Source: Anaeromyxobacter oryzae (GTDB lineage: Bacteria; Myxococcota; Myxococcia; Myxococcales; Anaeromyxobacteraceae). Taken from it: a DNA stretch of 64,000 bases. Of the stretch, positions 26,028 through 35,065 are shown piece by piece; positions within the stretch are counted from its first letter, which is position 1, and each line of letters starts with the position of its first letter. The translations under genes and the position numbers were made by a program. The notes under the pieces are model-generated. The model searched no databases. It saw only the letters and a list, made by a program, of their open reading frames with translations, and was not told the DNA's origin. The stretch lies in contig NZ_AP025591.1 in NCBI RefSeq assembly GCF_023169945.1, forward strand, positions 6,656,546 through 6,720,545, in the 5' to 3' direction.

Positions 26028-29000
26028 CTAGTACGTGCCGCCCGGCGTATAGGTCTCCGTGCGCGAGCTGCAGGGGCTGTCGCTGAGGTGCACGCAGGTC
26101 GCGCTGTACGTGGTCGTACCGATCCTGGCGGGCTGGTGGCTCGACAGGCTCTTCGTGTTGCGGATGAACGCGTACGGCCTGGTGTCCGTGCCCGTCGACC
26201 ACCTGCCGGTCTTCGTGCCGGCCACCGGCAGCGCGTTCACGCCGTGGACGTCCTGCGCACGGATGGGCCGGATCACAGCCGTCGTGTAGTTGCTGGAGTG
26301 GCAGCGGTTGCAGCCGTACCGCAGGAACGGCGTCATCGTGCTGTCCGCGCTCGAGCTGAAGGCCGAGGTGGTGCCGTGGCTCGAGCCGGTGTTGGTGTCG
26401 TACCCAGCGTGGCAGATCTTGCAGAGCGTCGCCTCGTTCGTCCCGGCGGCGGCCGTTCCGGTGGTCGGAGCGGTCGCGTTTCCGCGCAGCGTCGCGGTGC
26501 CGCCGTGCGCGGTCACCGTCATGGTGATGGTGCCCGTGTCCGTCGGGAGGGCGTGGCAGTCCCAGCACGAGATCCGCCAGCCCCAGCTCGTCGCGTTGAC
26601 GGTCGCCCCTCTGGCGGGCGACGTCACCGCGTTCCACGGGGCGGCCATGCGCGTGAGCTTCGCGTACCAGTTGTTCTGCGCGCCCCGGACCGGGTGGTAC
26701 GAGGAGTTGGTCGTCGCGAAGGAGGCGTTGACGTCGGTGACGCCGCCCGCCACGCCGTTGGCGGTCACGCCGACGAGCGTGCTGCCGGGATAGAGGGTCC
26801 CGTTCGTGTAGCCCGTGCCGGCGATGGTGGTCGCGAAAGGCTTCTCCGCGGATCCACCGATCTTCGCCACCAGCGGATTGAGCGGCAAGCCAGCGCCGTA
26901 GGCGGCCGCACCGTTGGTGTCGTGGCACTTCAGGCACTGGTTGATCATGATCGCCTGGACCTCGGGCTCGAGCGTGGTGCTCGCCAGGTTCCGGCTGAAA
27001 CGCGTGAACGTGAGGTCGGTCGCCGTGGGCGCGTACGAGCCCGGGCTGCTGCCGGACGCGGCCGTGAACGTGACGCCCTTGATGTTCGTGCCCGTGTCCG
27101 GGTCGCGCAGGTTGACGACGCCGTTCTTGTGCGGGCCCGTCGGAGCGTCGAGCGGGTCGCCGGTCACCGGGTCACCTTCCATGTGGCAGACGATGCAGTC
27201 CCACTTCGTCACCGCGCCGCCAGCCGACTTCTTGTGCGACCAGGCCTGGGCGAACTCGGGGACGATCGCGCGCCGCGTACCGCCCGCCGCCATCGGCTGC
27301 GTCCCGGTGTGGCACCCGATGCAGTCACCGGCGCCCTTGAAGGCGAGGTTCGGCGTCGGGTCCTGGTGAGCGTGGCAGTTCGTGCACTGCGTGGTGGTGT
27401 TGTGCGTCGTCACCGTGCCATTCGAGAGCCAGTAGCTCGTGCTCTGGTGACAGACCTGGCACACGCCGTTGAAGGGAGAGGCGGTCTTCGCGAAGTCACC
27501 GCCCACGGCGTCCGCGAGGAACGACGTCGCCGTGGCGGTGCGAGTCCCCGCCCAGCCGTCGTTGTCGGTGGCCGAGACCATGAGGTTGGTACCGACCATC
27601 TTGATGTTCGCGTCGCCGTGCGGGTCGTGGCAGTCCCAGCAGCGCTGGCCGCCGTTGTCGGTCGTGTGCTTCGCGCCATAGTGGTAGGCGTCGATGCGGG
27701 GGGCGATGGCGGAGTTGACGAGCGGCTGGCCGCCCGCGCCGTCCGGATCGACGCCGATCGAGCTGGTCTTGTGGCAGTTGAGGCAGACCGCGTTCGCGTT
27801 GGCGACCGTCGTCGAGTTGTACGCCCCCGTGGCGCCGCCGGCCGCGGCCGCGCCGCGCAGGCGGTACGGGTTCGTGAGGACGCCGCCGACCAGGTTGTTA
27901 TGGGCGACGCTGCCGTCGTGGCAGTAGACGCAGCGATCGGTCACGCCCGCGACGGAGAACGTGTACCAGGCGGTGCCCGACGTCGCCGAGCTCTGGCCGT
28001 GGCCCTTCCCCGTCCAGTCGGTCGAGTAGATGTTCGCGGTCAGGCCATCGTTGTAGGCGAAGCTGTTCACGTCGGCGGCCGCCGAGAGGTGGCAGCTCGA
28101 GCAGGAGATCGTCGCGCCCCACTGCACGCTGCCGGAGCCGTGGCAGGACACGCTGCTGCACGTCTTGGTCGTGCCGTCGTAGTTCGTCGTCGCCCCGTTC
28201 GTGTCGTACGTGCCGAGGATCGCCACGTTGCGCGTGCCGTTGGTGTGGCTCGAGCCCGTGATCGCCGTGCCCGCCGCCGTCACGAGGCCGGAGTGGCAGT
28301 TCTGGCAGGTGGTCGCGTCCGCGCCGCTGTTCGTGTGCTTGGCGTGGCTGTTCGCCGACACGCCGGTGCCGCCGTTCGCGTAGTCCGGCGCGCCGGTCGC
28401 GTTGCCGCGGCCGTGGCACCCGTTGCAGCCGAGCACGCCGGCCTGGTTCCAAGTGACGTTGGCGTACCGGGTCGCGTCCGTCGCGCCCGGGTCGCGGCCG
28501 TTCGAGTGGCAGTAGTTGGAGCTGCAGCTCGGCGACGCGTACGCGGCGCTCGTCTGACCGCCCCGCGCCGGGAACCCGACCTGCTTCGTGCCGTTCACGT
28601 GCGTCGTCGGCGGCGACACCAGCGTGCGGTTCGCCGTCACCGTGGCGTTGTGGCAGTCGACGCAGCCGTAGTTCGTGCCGAGCACCGTCGCCTGGTTGAC
28701 GTGCTGCGTGTGCTTGTTGGAGGTGATCTTCGTCCCGGTCGCCGTCGAGTCACCACCGTGGCAGCTCGTGCACTCCGCGTTCATCGCGGCGCCCGTGCTC
28801 CAGTTGAGGCCGGTGACGTAGGTCGGCGAGGCCGCGCCGAGCGGCTGGCCGTCGGAGTGGCAGTACACGCTCGAGCAGGTGTAGCTCGGGCCCTGGGCGT
28901 AAGCGCCCGCCGCCGACGGCGCGTCGAACTTGACGTCGTTCACGTTGTTCACGTGGAGCGACTTGTCCGCGATCGTCGTGCCGTTCGTGGTCGTGCCGAG

Positions 29001-32000
29001 GTGGCACTTGTTGCACGTGTAGGAGTAGCCGGTCGTCGTGCTGACGTGCTTCGCGTGCTTGGCGGACATCGTGGCCGTGCTCGTGCCGTTCCCGTGGCAC
29101 GAGGTGCAGGTCAGCGTCGTCGCGACCCAGGTCGGCGCGGCGTACGTCGGGGCGGCGCCGAGCGGCGCGCCGTTCGAGTGGCAGTACGTGGCGCAGGTGC
29201 CGTTCGTGGTGCGGAAGTAGGCACCGCTGCCGCCGAGCTCCGTGCCGACGGTCGCGCCTGCCGTGTACGGCGTCGTGCCGCTCGTCCAGTCGAAGGCCAC
29301 GTCGACGACCTTCGCCGTCGCGGCGGAGGTCCCCGCATGGGCGCTGTCGTTCATGTGGTTCGTGCCGACGGTCGTGTGGCACTTGCCGCAGCTGAAGGCG
29401 TAGGCGCCGGGGGTCGACTGGGGCGTCGTGGTGCCGTAGGTGATGTTCGCGCCGCCGGCGGTGCCGACGTGGAACGCGTGCTCACCGGTGGCCGGGGCCG
29501 AGCCGTGGCAGGCGTTGCAGGCGCCGTTCGGCTTGAACGCGTCGTTCGTACCCTGCTCGTGGCCGTGGCAGCTCATGCAGGCCGCCCCGGGGTTGTGGGC
29601 CGCATCCCCGGACGTGGCGGTGAAGTGCGCGGCCGGCGTGGTGCCGGAGACGCCGTGGCAGGCGTTGCAGACGCCGTTGAACGGCGCCGAGGTCTTCACG
29701 TAGTCGCCCCACGCGGGCGTGGCCGGGACGGCGTAGGTGAACGCCACCGTCGCGCGCGTTCCCGCGAGGCCGTAGACGTCCGAGGACGCGGCGAGGACGT
29801 CGACGCCGATCATCTTCACGTTCGCGTCGCCGTGGCCGTCGTGGCAGTCCCAGCAGCGCTGGCCGCCGTTGTTGGTGGCGCCGTGCTTGGTGCCGTAGTG
29901 GTTCGCGTTGATCTTCTTCGCGCCGTTCTTGAGCGCGAGCGCGCCGGGCTTCACGCCGTTGCTCGCGGTTCCGTGGCAGTTGAGGCACACCGCGTTGCCG
30001 GAGTTCGTGCCGGCGTTGAATGCCGCGGTCGCGCCGCCGACCGCGGACGCACCGCGGAGGCGGAACGGGTTCGCCGCCTGGTTGTGAGTCGACCCGGTGT
30101 CGTCGTGGCAGTAGAGGCAGGTGTTGCCCGCGCCGAACGCCACCGCCGCGCTGCCGTGGCCATTCGAGGTCCACTCCGCCGAGTTGATGTTCGAGGCGAC
30201 CTTGTCGTTGATGTTCCAGTTGTTGTTGTCCGCCGCCGCGCTCAGGTGGCAGTCGGCGCAGGCGAGGGAGGCGCTGCCCCACACCGGCGCGCCGGCGCCG
30301 TGGCAGGAGACGTTGCTGCAGGTCTTCGACGCCTGCGTGTAGGTCGGCGACCCGGTGAGGCCGCTGAACGACACCTGGCGCTGCTTGTCGAGGTGCAACG
30401 TCGAGGTGCCGAGGATCGCGGTCCCGGCCGCCGTCACCGTCCCGGCGTGGCAGGTCACGCAGTCCGCGGCGCTCGCAACGTGCTTCTGGTGCGAGTTCGC
30501 GTCGGTGATGCCGGTGCCGTTCGGGTAGTTCGGGGCGCCGTAGGACGGCGTGAAGGTGCCGGCCCCGGTCTCGGCGCCGTGGCAACCCGTGCAATCGAGC
30601 GCCGCGCCGTTCCAGGTCACCGTCTTGAAGGTGTTCGGGCGCGTGCCGGCCGGATCCTCACCGCTCGAGTGGCAGTAGTTGGTGGCGCAGGTGCCCTGCC
30701 CCTCCGCCGCGCCGGCGGAGAACGTGCCGCCGTACGTCGCGTCGAAGACGACGTTCGGGTTCCCATTCGCATGGTTCGCGACGGTGGTGATCGGCCCGTT
30801 CGTGCCGACCGCGACGGTCGAGGAGTGGCACGCCCCGCAGGCGAAGTTCGTCGAGGCGGCGCCGCCGATGGTGCCGGCGACGTTCACGTGGTTCGGGTGC
30901 TTGCCGGTGGCGATCTGGCCGGTGCCCACCGGGCCGCCGTGGCAGTCGGTGCAGGTCTTCGTACCGGTCCACGCGATGGACGGACCCGAGGTGTACGGCG
31001 CCGTCCGATCGGTGCCGTTCGAGTGGCAGTAGGTGTTGGAGCAGGTGAGCGTCGCGCCGTTGTAGGTGCCCTTCGTGCCCGCAGCGTCGAAGACCTCCTT
31101 GAGGCCGTTCACGTGCGCACCGCCGCCCGCGACGATCGTCGTGCCGTTCGTCGTGGTGCGCTCGTGGCACTGCTGGCAGGTGTACCCGTACGTCCCCGTG
31201 TGGAGCTTGTGGGCGGAGGACAGCGCCGTCGTGGCGCCGCCCATCGCGTGGCAGGACGTGCAGGTGAGGACCGCCGTGCTCGTCCAGACCGGCGCCGTGG
31301 GGGCCAGGGTGCCGCCCACCGGAGCGCCGTTCGAGTGGCAGTACGTGGCGCAGGTGTTCGCGCCGGGCGCGAAGGAGGCGGTGACGCCCGCGGTGCGCGA
31401 GATGCCGCCCGCCGGGAAGGTCGGGGTCGCGTTGCCGTTCGCGTGCGTGGTGTCGCCGTCGGCCGGCCAGTCGTGGCACTCGCCGCAGGTCTTCGCCGCC
31501 ATCATCCCGGCGTTCACGTGAACGCCGTGCGCGCCGACGTGCACGGTCGTCGGGTCCTTGCTGCCGGTCGAGTCGACGGCGTTGGCCGTGGAGCCCGGCG
31601 CCGCCCGCGCATCGGAGCGCGCGACGACCGTCCCGTTCGTCACGGAGTTCAGGTCACCGTGGCACGACACGCAGCCCTTGTTCGGCGAGGACACCGTGCC
31701 GTTGATGTGGCCTGCCGTCGCGCTGACGGTCGTCGACGTGTAGCCGGTGTGGCAGTCGCCGCAGCTCAGGTTCTGCGGGTGGTCCTCGCCGGGGGCGACG
31801 CTCACCGGCGGCGGGATGCCGTGGCACGTGCCGCACTGCGCCTGCGACGGGCCGCCGGTCCAGGCGGGCGCCTTGTTGGTGCCCCCGCCGTTCACGAGAC
31901 CGGCGCCGTGGCACCAGACGTTGCTGCAGGTCGTACCGTCCCACGCCGGGGCGAGGCCGCCGCTCTTCGCGGTCGGGCCGAACGGCAGCGGATCAGCCGC

Positions 32001-33917
32001 GCCGTTGTGCGTGTTCGGCATCTGGTGGCACTCGGTGCAGGGGATCGCGGTGCCGACGAGCACCGCCTTGTTCACGTGCGCCTGGTGGCCGCCGACGCCG
32101 CGGAAGCTCGTCGCGGTGTTGCCGAGGTGGTCGGACGGGGGGGCTGCCTTCACGAGGCTGTCCGCGCCGGTGGCGAACGGCTGCGCGAGCGCCTCGTTGC
32201 CGTGGCAGCTCGTGCAGCTCGCGGCCAGGCCCTGGTTGTGCGCGTGGCACGCGGTGCACTGCTGGGTGCCGTTGTGCGAGGCCGCGGCCGCCGCGTTCTG
32301 CGCGGGGGTCGCGTTCCGGGTCCAGACGGACGTCTGCGTGTGGCAGACCTGGCACGGGCCGCTGTTGTCGGCGTTCGTGTACGAGGCGGAGGCCGGCGCG
32401 TCGACGCCGTTCACGCCCGAGTAGCCGGTCCGCTGCGAGTAGTAGACGTTGGTCGGGGGATACTGGCCGGTCACCGACGGCGGCGTGATCTGCTTCGCGA
32501 TGAGGCCTGCGTTGGGCGTGCCGTGGGGATCGTGGCAACCGCGGCACCCGACGTACCAGGAGCCGTAGTTCACGCCCGTCGTCTCCGACGAGTGGGTCTT
32601 GAAGGCGTGGCAGTCGGAGCAGATCTGGCTCGAGTTGTCGCGGACGAGGAGGTTGCCGTCACCCTTCGTGGCGACCACCGTGACGCCGGCCGACCCGGAG
32701 TAGACCGGAGTGACCGCGTCCGCCGCGCTCGTCGCGCGGGCCCGGAGGGTGTAGGTGCCGGGCGTGAGCGTCACGCCGACCGTCGGGGTCAGCTCCTCGA
32801 AGATGCCGGAGTCGCTCGCCGTCCCGTAGTTGTTGTTCCGCTCGAGCGGGAACACCTGCTGCGTCGTACCGTTGTCGGCGACGAGCTCGACGGTGCCGAT
32901 CGCCTGCGTCGCGCCCGTCGCGCTCTTCGGGCTGAACACCCGGACCTGCGCGCGGAAGGGCGAGCTCACCACGCCGGAGATGGGGTTGATGAGGCCGACG
33001 ACCACGCGCCGGCTGCCCTTCACCGAGTCACCCTCGTACGACGTGCCTCCCGGCCGGATCGGGCCGATCGCGGCGCCCGCCGAGTAGTTGCCGCACGCGT
33101 CCTTCGAGAAGACCCTGTAGTAGTACGCCTTCCCCGCCGTGAGGCCGGCGTCGTTGTAGGTCGCCGCGGTGCCGGCGAAGACGATCTGCGCGCCGCTCGG
33201 GAGCGTCGTCGGCGCGGCGTAGGTCGCGCCGTCCGTGAGGACGTCGCTCACGGGCCCGCCGAGCTTCCGGACGACCACGACGCCCTGCGACGCCGACCAG
33301 TTCAGCGTGATGTTCGTCGCACCCGGCGTGATCGTCGTCCAGATGACGTTCGCCGGCGCGAGGTTGTCCACGGTGACGACGCGGCTCGTCGAGTCCTGGT
33401 ACTGGCGAGCGTTGCTGGAGATGATGATGTTCACATACGCCTTGATGGCGTACTCCGCGCCGGCGACCCCCGCCGGCATCGCGGACTGCGACTTCGGGAC
33501 GATGGAGATCACGAGCGGCACCGGCGTCGCCCCGACGGCGATCGGCGTCGTGAGGTCGATGTACTGCAGGTCGCTCGTCGGCGTGACGCTGCCGTAGACG
33601 GTGCTCAGGTTCGCGCTGCGGATCTCGACGCGGTCGAGCACCTGGTAGGCGTTCGCCGGCCAGAGCTCGACGCGGATGCGCGTCACCGTGTCGGCCGGCG
33701 TCGCCGCCAGCGTGAACGCGTCGACCGCGACGGCCGCGGCGTTCAGATCGGTCGAACCGTCCGCGCGCGGGCAGACCGTCAGCGTCGAGGGCGTCGGCTC
33801 CGTGCCGTTCCCGACGACGGTCTGGGCGGCGGCGGGCGAGGCCAGGGCGGCGGCGACCCCGAGGCCGAGCGCGGCGATCGCGCGAACGAGGGGCCGGGCG
33901 TCCGGGAAGAAGGACAT
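26028..33917 (-). CDS. Giant multiheme c-type cytochrome (51 candidate heme motifs)
   Basis: 2,629 residues from the ATG at 33917 (AGGAG eight bases upstream; signal peptide ending ASPAAAQ). Residues about 35-430 lack heme motifs and contain beta-sandwich and fibronectin-III-like segments (ATNITLNWSASQGVVVVRKL, GKAYYYRVFSKDACGNYSAG). From residue 433 to about 2540 there are 42 CX2CH, seven CX4CH and two CX3CH motifs, roughly one per 41 residues. Many alternate CX4CH-CX2CH, as in the Geobacter CxxxxCH/CxxCH domain. A 15-motif module is present twice (about 856-1417 and 1575-2153). Probably secreted or surface-exposed, working as a long-range electron conduit. Third gene of its operon and followed by ResB/CcsA. 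Confidence 0.93.
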   Translation of the reverse strand: MSFFPDARPLVRAIAALGLGVAAALASPAAAQTVVGNGTEPTPSTLTVCPRADGSTDLNAAAVAVDAFTLAATPADTVTRIRVELWPANAYQVLDRVEIRSANLSTVYGSVTPTSDLQYIDLTTPIAVGATPVPLVISIVPKSQSAMPAGVAGAEYAIKAYVNIIISSNARQYQDSTSRVVTVDNLAPANVIWTTITPGATNITLNWSASQGVVVVRKLGGPVSDVLTDGATYAAPTTLPSGAQIVFAGTAATYNDAGLTAGKAYYYRVFSKDACGNYSAGAAIGPIRPGGTSYEGDSVKGSRRVVVGLINPISGVVSSPFRAQVRVFSPKSATGATQAIGTVELVADNGTTQQVFPLERNNNYGTASDSGIFEELTPTVGVTLTPGTYTLRARATSAADAVTPVYSGSAGVTVVATKGDGNLLVRDNSSQICSDCHAFKTHSSETTGVNYGSWYVGCRGCHDPHGTPNAGLIAKQITPPSVTGQYPPTNVYYSQRTGYSGVNGVDAPASASYTNADNSGPCQVCHTQTSVWTRNATPAQNAAAAASHNGTQQCTACHAHNQGLAASCTSCHGNEALAQPFATGADSLVKAAPPSDHLGNTATSFRGVGGHQAHVNKAVLVGTAIPCTECHQMPNTHNGAADPLPFGPTAKSGGLAPAWDGTTCSNVWCHGAGLVNGGGTNKAPAWTGGPSQAQCGTCHGIPPPVSVAPGEDHPQNLSCGDCHTGYTSTTVSATAGHINGTVSSPNKGCVSCHGDLNSVTNGTVVARSDARAAPGSTANAVDSTGSKDPTTVHVGAHGVHVNAGMMAAKTCGECHDWPADGDTTHANGNATPTFPAGGISRTAGVTASFAPGANTCATYCHSNGAPVGGTLAPTAPVWTSTAVLTCTSCHAMGGATTALSSAHKLHTGTYGYTCQQCHERTTTNGTTIVAGGGAHVNGLKEVFDAAGTKGTYNGATLTCSNTYCHSNGTDRTAPYTSGPSIAWTGTKTCTDCHGGPVGTGQIATGKHPNHVNVAGTIGGAASTNFACGACHSSTVAVGTNGPITTVANHANGNPNVVFDATYGGTFSAGAAEGQGTCATNYCHSSGEDPAGTRPNTFKTVTWNGAALDCTGCHGAETGAGTFTPSYGAPNYPNGTGITDANSHQKHVASAADCVTCHAGTVTAAGTAILGTSTLHLDKQRQVSFSGLTGSPTYTQASKTCSNVSCHGAGAPVWGSASLACADCHLSAAADNNNWNINDKVASNINSAEWTSNGHGSAAVAFGAGNTCLYCHDDTGSTHNQAANPFRLRGASAVGGATAAFNAGTNSGNAVCLNCHGTASNGVKPGALALKNGAKKINANHYGTKHGATNNGGQRCWDCHDGHGDANVKMIGVDVLAASSDVYGLAGTRATVAFTYAVPATPAWGDYVKTSAPFNGVCNACHGVSGTTPAAHFTATSGDAAHNPGAACMSCHGHEQGTNDAFKPNGACNACHGSAPATGEHAFHVGTAGGANITYGTTTPQSTPGAYAFSCGKCHTTVGTNHMNDSAHAGTSAATAKVVDVAFDWTSGTTPYTAGATVGTELGGSGAYFRTTNGTCATYCHSNGAPLGAAPTYAAPTWVATTLTCTSCHGNGTSTATMSAKHAKHVSTTTGYSYTCNKCHLGTTTNGTTIADKSLHVNNVNDVKFDAPSAAGAYAQGPSYTCSSVYCHSDGQPLGAASPTYVTGLNWSTGAAMNAECTSCHGGDSTATGTKITSNKHTQHVNQATVLGTNYGCVDCHNATVTANRTLVSPPTTHVNGTKQVGFPARGGQTSAAYASPSCSSNYCHSNGRDPGATDATRYANVTWNQAGVLGCNGCHGRGNATGAPDYANGGTGVSANSHAKHTNSGADATTCQNCHSGLVTAAGTAITGSSHTNGTRNVAILGTYDTNGATTNYDGTTKTCSSVSCHGSGSVQWGATISCSSCHLSAAADVNSFAYNDGLTANIYSTDWTGKGHGQSSATSGTAWYTFSVAGVTDRCVYCHDGSVAHNNLVGGVLTNPYRLRGAAAAGGATGAYNSTTVANANAVCLNCHKTSSIGVDPDGAGGQPLVNSAIAPRIDAYHYGAKHTTDNGGQRCWDCHDPHGDANIKMVGTNLMVSATDNDGWAGTRTATATSFLADAVGGDFAKTASPFNGVCQVCHQSTSYWLSNGTVTTHNTTTQCTNCHAHQDPTPNLAFKGAGDCIGCHTGTQPMAAGGTRRAIVPEFAQAWSHKKSAGGAVTKWDCIVCHMEGDPVTGDPLDAPTGPHKNGVVNLRDPDTGTNIKGVTFTAASGSSPGSYAPTATDLTFTRFSRNLASTTLEPEVQAIMINQCLKCHDTNGAAAYGAGLPLNPLVAKIGGSAEKPFATTIAGTGYTNGTLYPGSTLVGVTANGVAGGVTDVNASFATTNSSYHPVRGAQNNWYAKLTRMAAPWNAVTSPARGATVNATSWGWRISCWDCHALPTDTGTITMTVTAHGGTATLRGNATAPTTGTAAAGTNEATLCKICHAGYDTNTGSSHGTTSAFSSSADSTMTPFLRYGCNRCHSSNYTTAVIRPIRAQDVHGVNALPVAGTKTGRWSTGTDTRPYAFIRNTKSLSSHQPARIGTTTYSATCVHLSDSPCSSRTETYTPGGTY
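27449..29195 (-). repeat. Duplicated 15-heme-motif module, copy 2
   Basis: Residues about 1575-2153 of the giant cytochrome. Motif order is CX3CH, 2x CX2CH, CX4CH, 2x CX2CH, CX4CH, 2x CX2CH, CX4CH, 5x CX2CH, identical to copy 1. Shared strings include ATYCHSNGAP, TTTNGTTI, CHLSAAAD and GGQRCWDCHD. Confidence 0.8.
29655..31352 (-). repeat. Duplicated 15-heme-motif module, copy 1
   Basis: Residues about 856-1417 of the giant cytochrome, with the same order and spacing class of 15 motifs as copy 2. About 158 residues with three further CX2CH motifs separate the two copies. DNA identity is moderate, so the duplication is old. Confidence 0.8.
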
Positions 33918-33986
33918 GCGGGCTGCTCCTGTAGCGGTGCGGCTGAGACGGGAACCGTTCACGGAAGGCATCGCGAGTCTCATGGG

Positions 33987-35063
33987 CTAGCGCGCGTCCA
34001 GCGTGAGCGAGCTCGAGGAGGCGTTGTGGACCGCGTGGCACGTCGTGCAGCGCACGACGCCCGCGTCCAGCTTCAGGTCGTTGGCGCCGTTGCCGTCGCC
34101 GGTGGTCTGGAGGACCCCGTTCGTGTCGGCGATCGTCGCCGGGTCCATCGAGACGTTGACGGGATGGCTGAAGAGCCGGGAGCCGTTCGGCGCGTACCCG
34201 GGATCGTTCCCCATCGCCCGGGTCGCGTTCATCACGCGCTCCGCGTGGCAGTTCTTGCAGAGCGCGTCGGCGACGTTCGTCACGCGCAGGAACGGGAACG
34301 CGACGTAGAAGTCCCAGTTGTTGCCCACGACGTAGCCGGCGCTGAACTTCACCGTGACCGCGGGGTCGTCGAGCGCGACCGCGGCGCCGTTGGTGAACGG
34401 CATGCCCGTGCCGGTCGACGTCCCGGCGACCCACGCCGCCCCGTTCCAGTTGAACCAGCTCGGCGTCGCGAGCCCGAAGTCGTGCGAGAGGATGAAGGTG
34501 CCGCCCGTCCCGCCGTTCACGGTCTGGATCTGGACGCGGTAGCCCGCGGCCTTCGATCCGGGCGTCACGAGCGTCATCTGCCCGGTGCCGCCGGTGGCGC
34601 CGCCCGACTTGTTCTGCGCGACGCCGACCGGGATCGAGGTCTGGCGGGAGTTCGGCGCGTAGGTGGGATTCCCGTTGTGCGCGTCGTGGCAGACGGCGCA
34701 CTGGAGGTTCCCGTCGATGACTCGCTTGTACATCGAGTAGTCCGACGGCATCTGCGCGCCGCGCGCCGCGTTCACTGCCGGACCGCTCCAGCTGTGCTGG
34801 GAGCCGCCGAGGCCCGGGGTCGCCTGATCGCTGGTCTGCCACGGGAAGCCGCTCGGGCCGCCCGGGTGGTTGTTGTGACAGGTGATGCAGCCCTTCGCGT
34901 AGTTCTTCGCGCCGGACGCCGAGGTGTCGTACATCGCGTGACAGTTGTCGCAGCTGCCGTCGCTGAAGCTCGCGTCGTGCGGCGCTTCGGCCGCGGACGC
35001 GAGGACCGGCAGGAGGGCGGCAACGGCAGCGGCCGCGAGAGTTCCGAGCCAGCGGGTGCGCAT
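33987..35063 (-). CDS. Pentaheme c-type cytochrome with beta-rich insert
   Basis: 358 residues from the ATG at 35063 (a GTG three bases upstream is possible). Signal peptide ends near LASAAEA. Three CXXCH motifs (CDNCH, CITCH, CAVCH) lie in the first 135 residues. A beta-rich, heme-free stretch of about 140 residues follows (TVKFSAGYVVGNNWDFYVAFP), then two more (CKNCH, CTTCH). The start touches the stop of the upstream propeller/PKD gene, and 69 bases separate its stop from the giant cytochrome start. Probably a partner of the giant cytochrome; the heme-free insert may be a docking domain. Confidence 0.9.
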   Translation of the reverse strand: MRTRWLGTLAAAAVAALLPVLASAAEAPHDASFSDGSCDNCHAMYDTSASGAKNYAKGCITCHNNHPGGPSGFPWQTSDQATPGLGGSQHSWSGPAVNAARGAQMPSDYSMYKRVIDGNLQCAVCHDAHNGNPTYAPNSRQTSIPVGVAQNKSGGATGGTGQMTLVTPGSKAAGYRVQIQTVNGGTGGTFILSHDFGLATPSWFNWNGAAWVAGTSTGTGMPFTNGAAVALDDPAVTVKFSAGYVVGNNWDFYVAFPFLRVTNVADALCKNCHAERVMNATRAMGNDPGYAPNGSRLFSHPVNVSMDPATIADTNGVLQTTGDGNGANDLKLDAGVVRCTTCHAVHNASSSSLTLDAR

Positions 35064-35065
35064 CA

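Noticed and set aside
27449..31352. CRISPR-like or tandem DNA repeats inside the giant cytochrome
   Set aside because: Repetition is at protein level (heme motifs and modules) with no regular identical DNA repeat or spacer.
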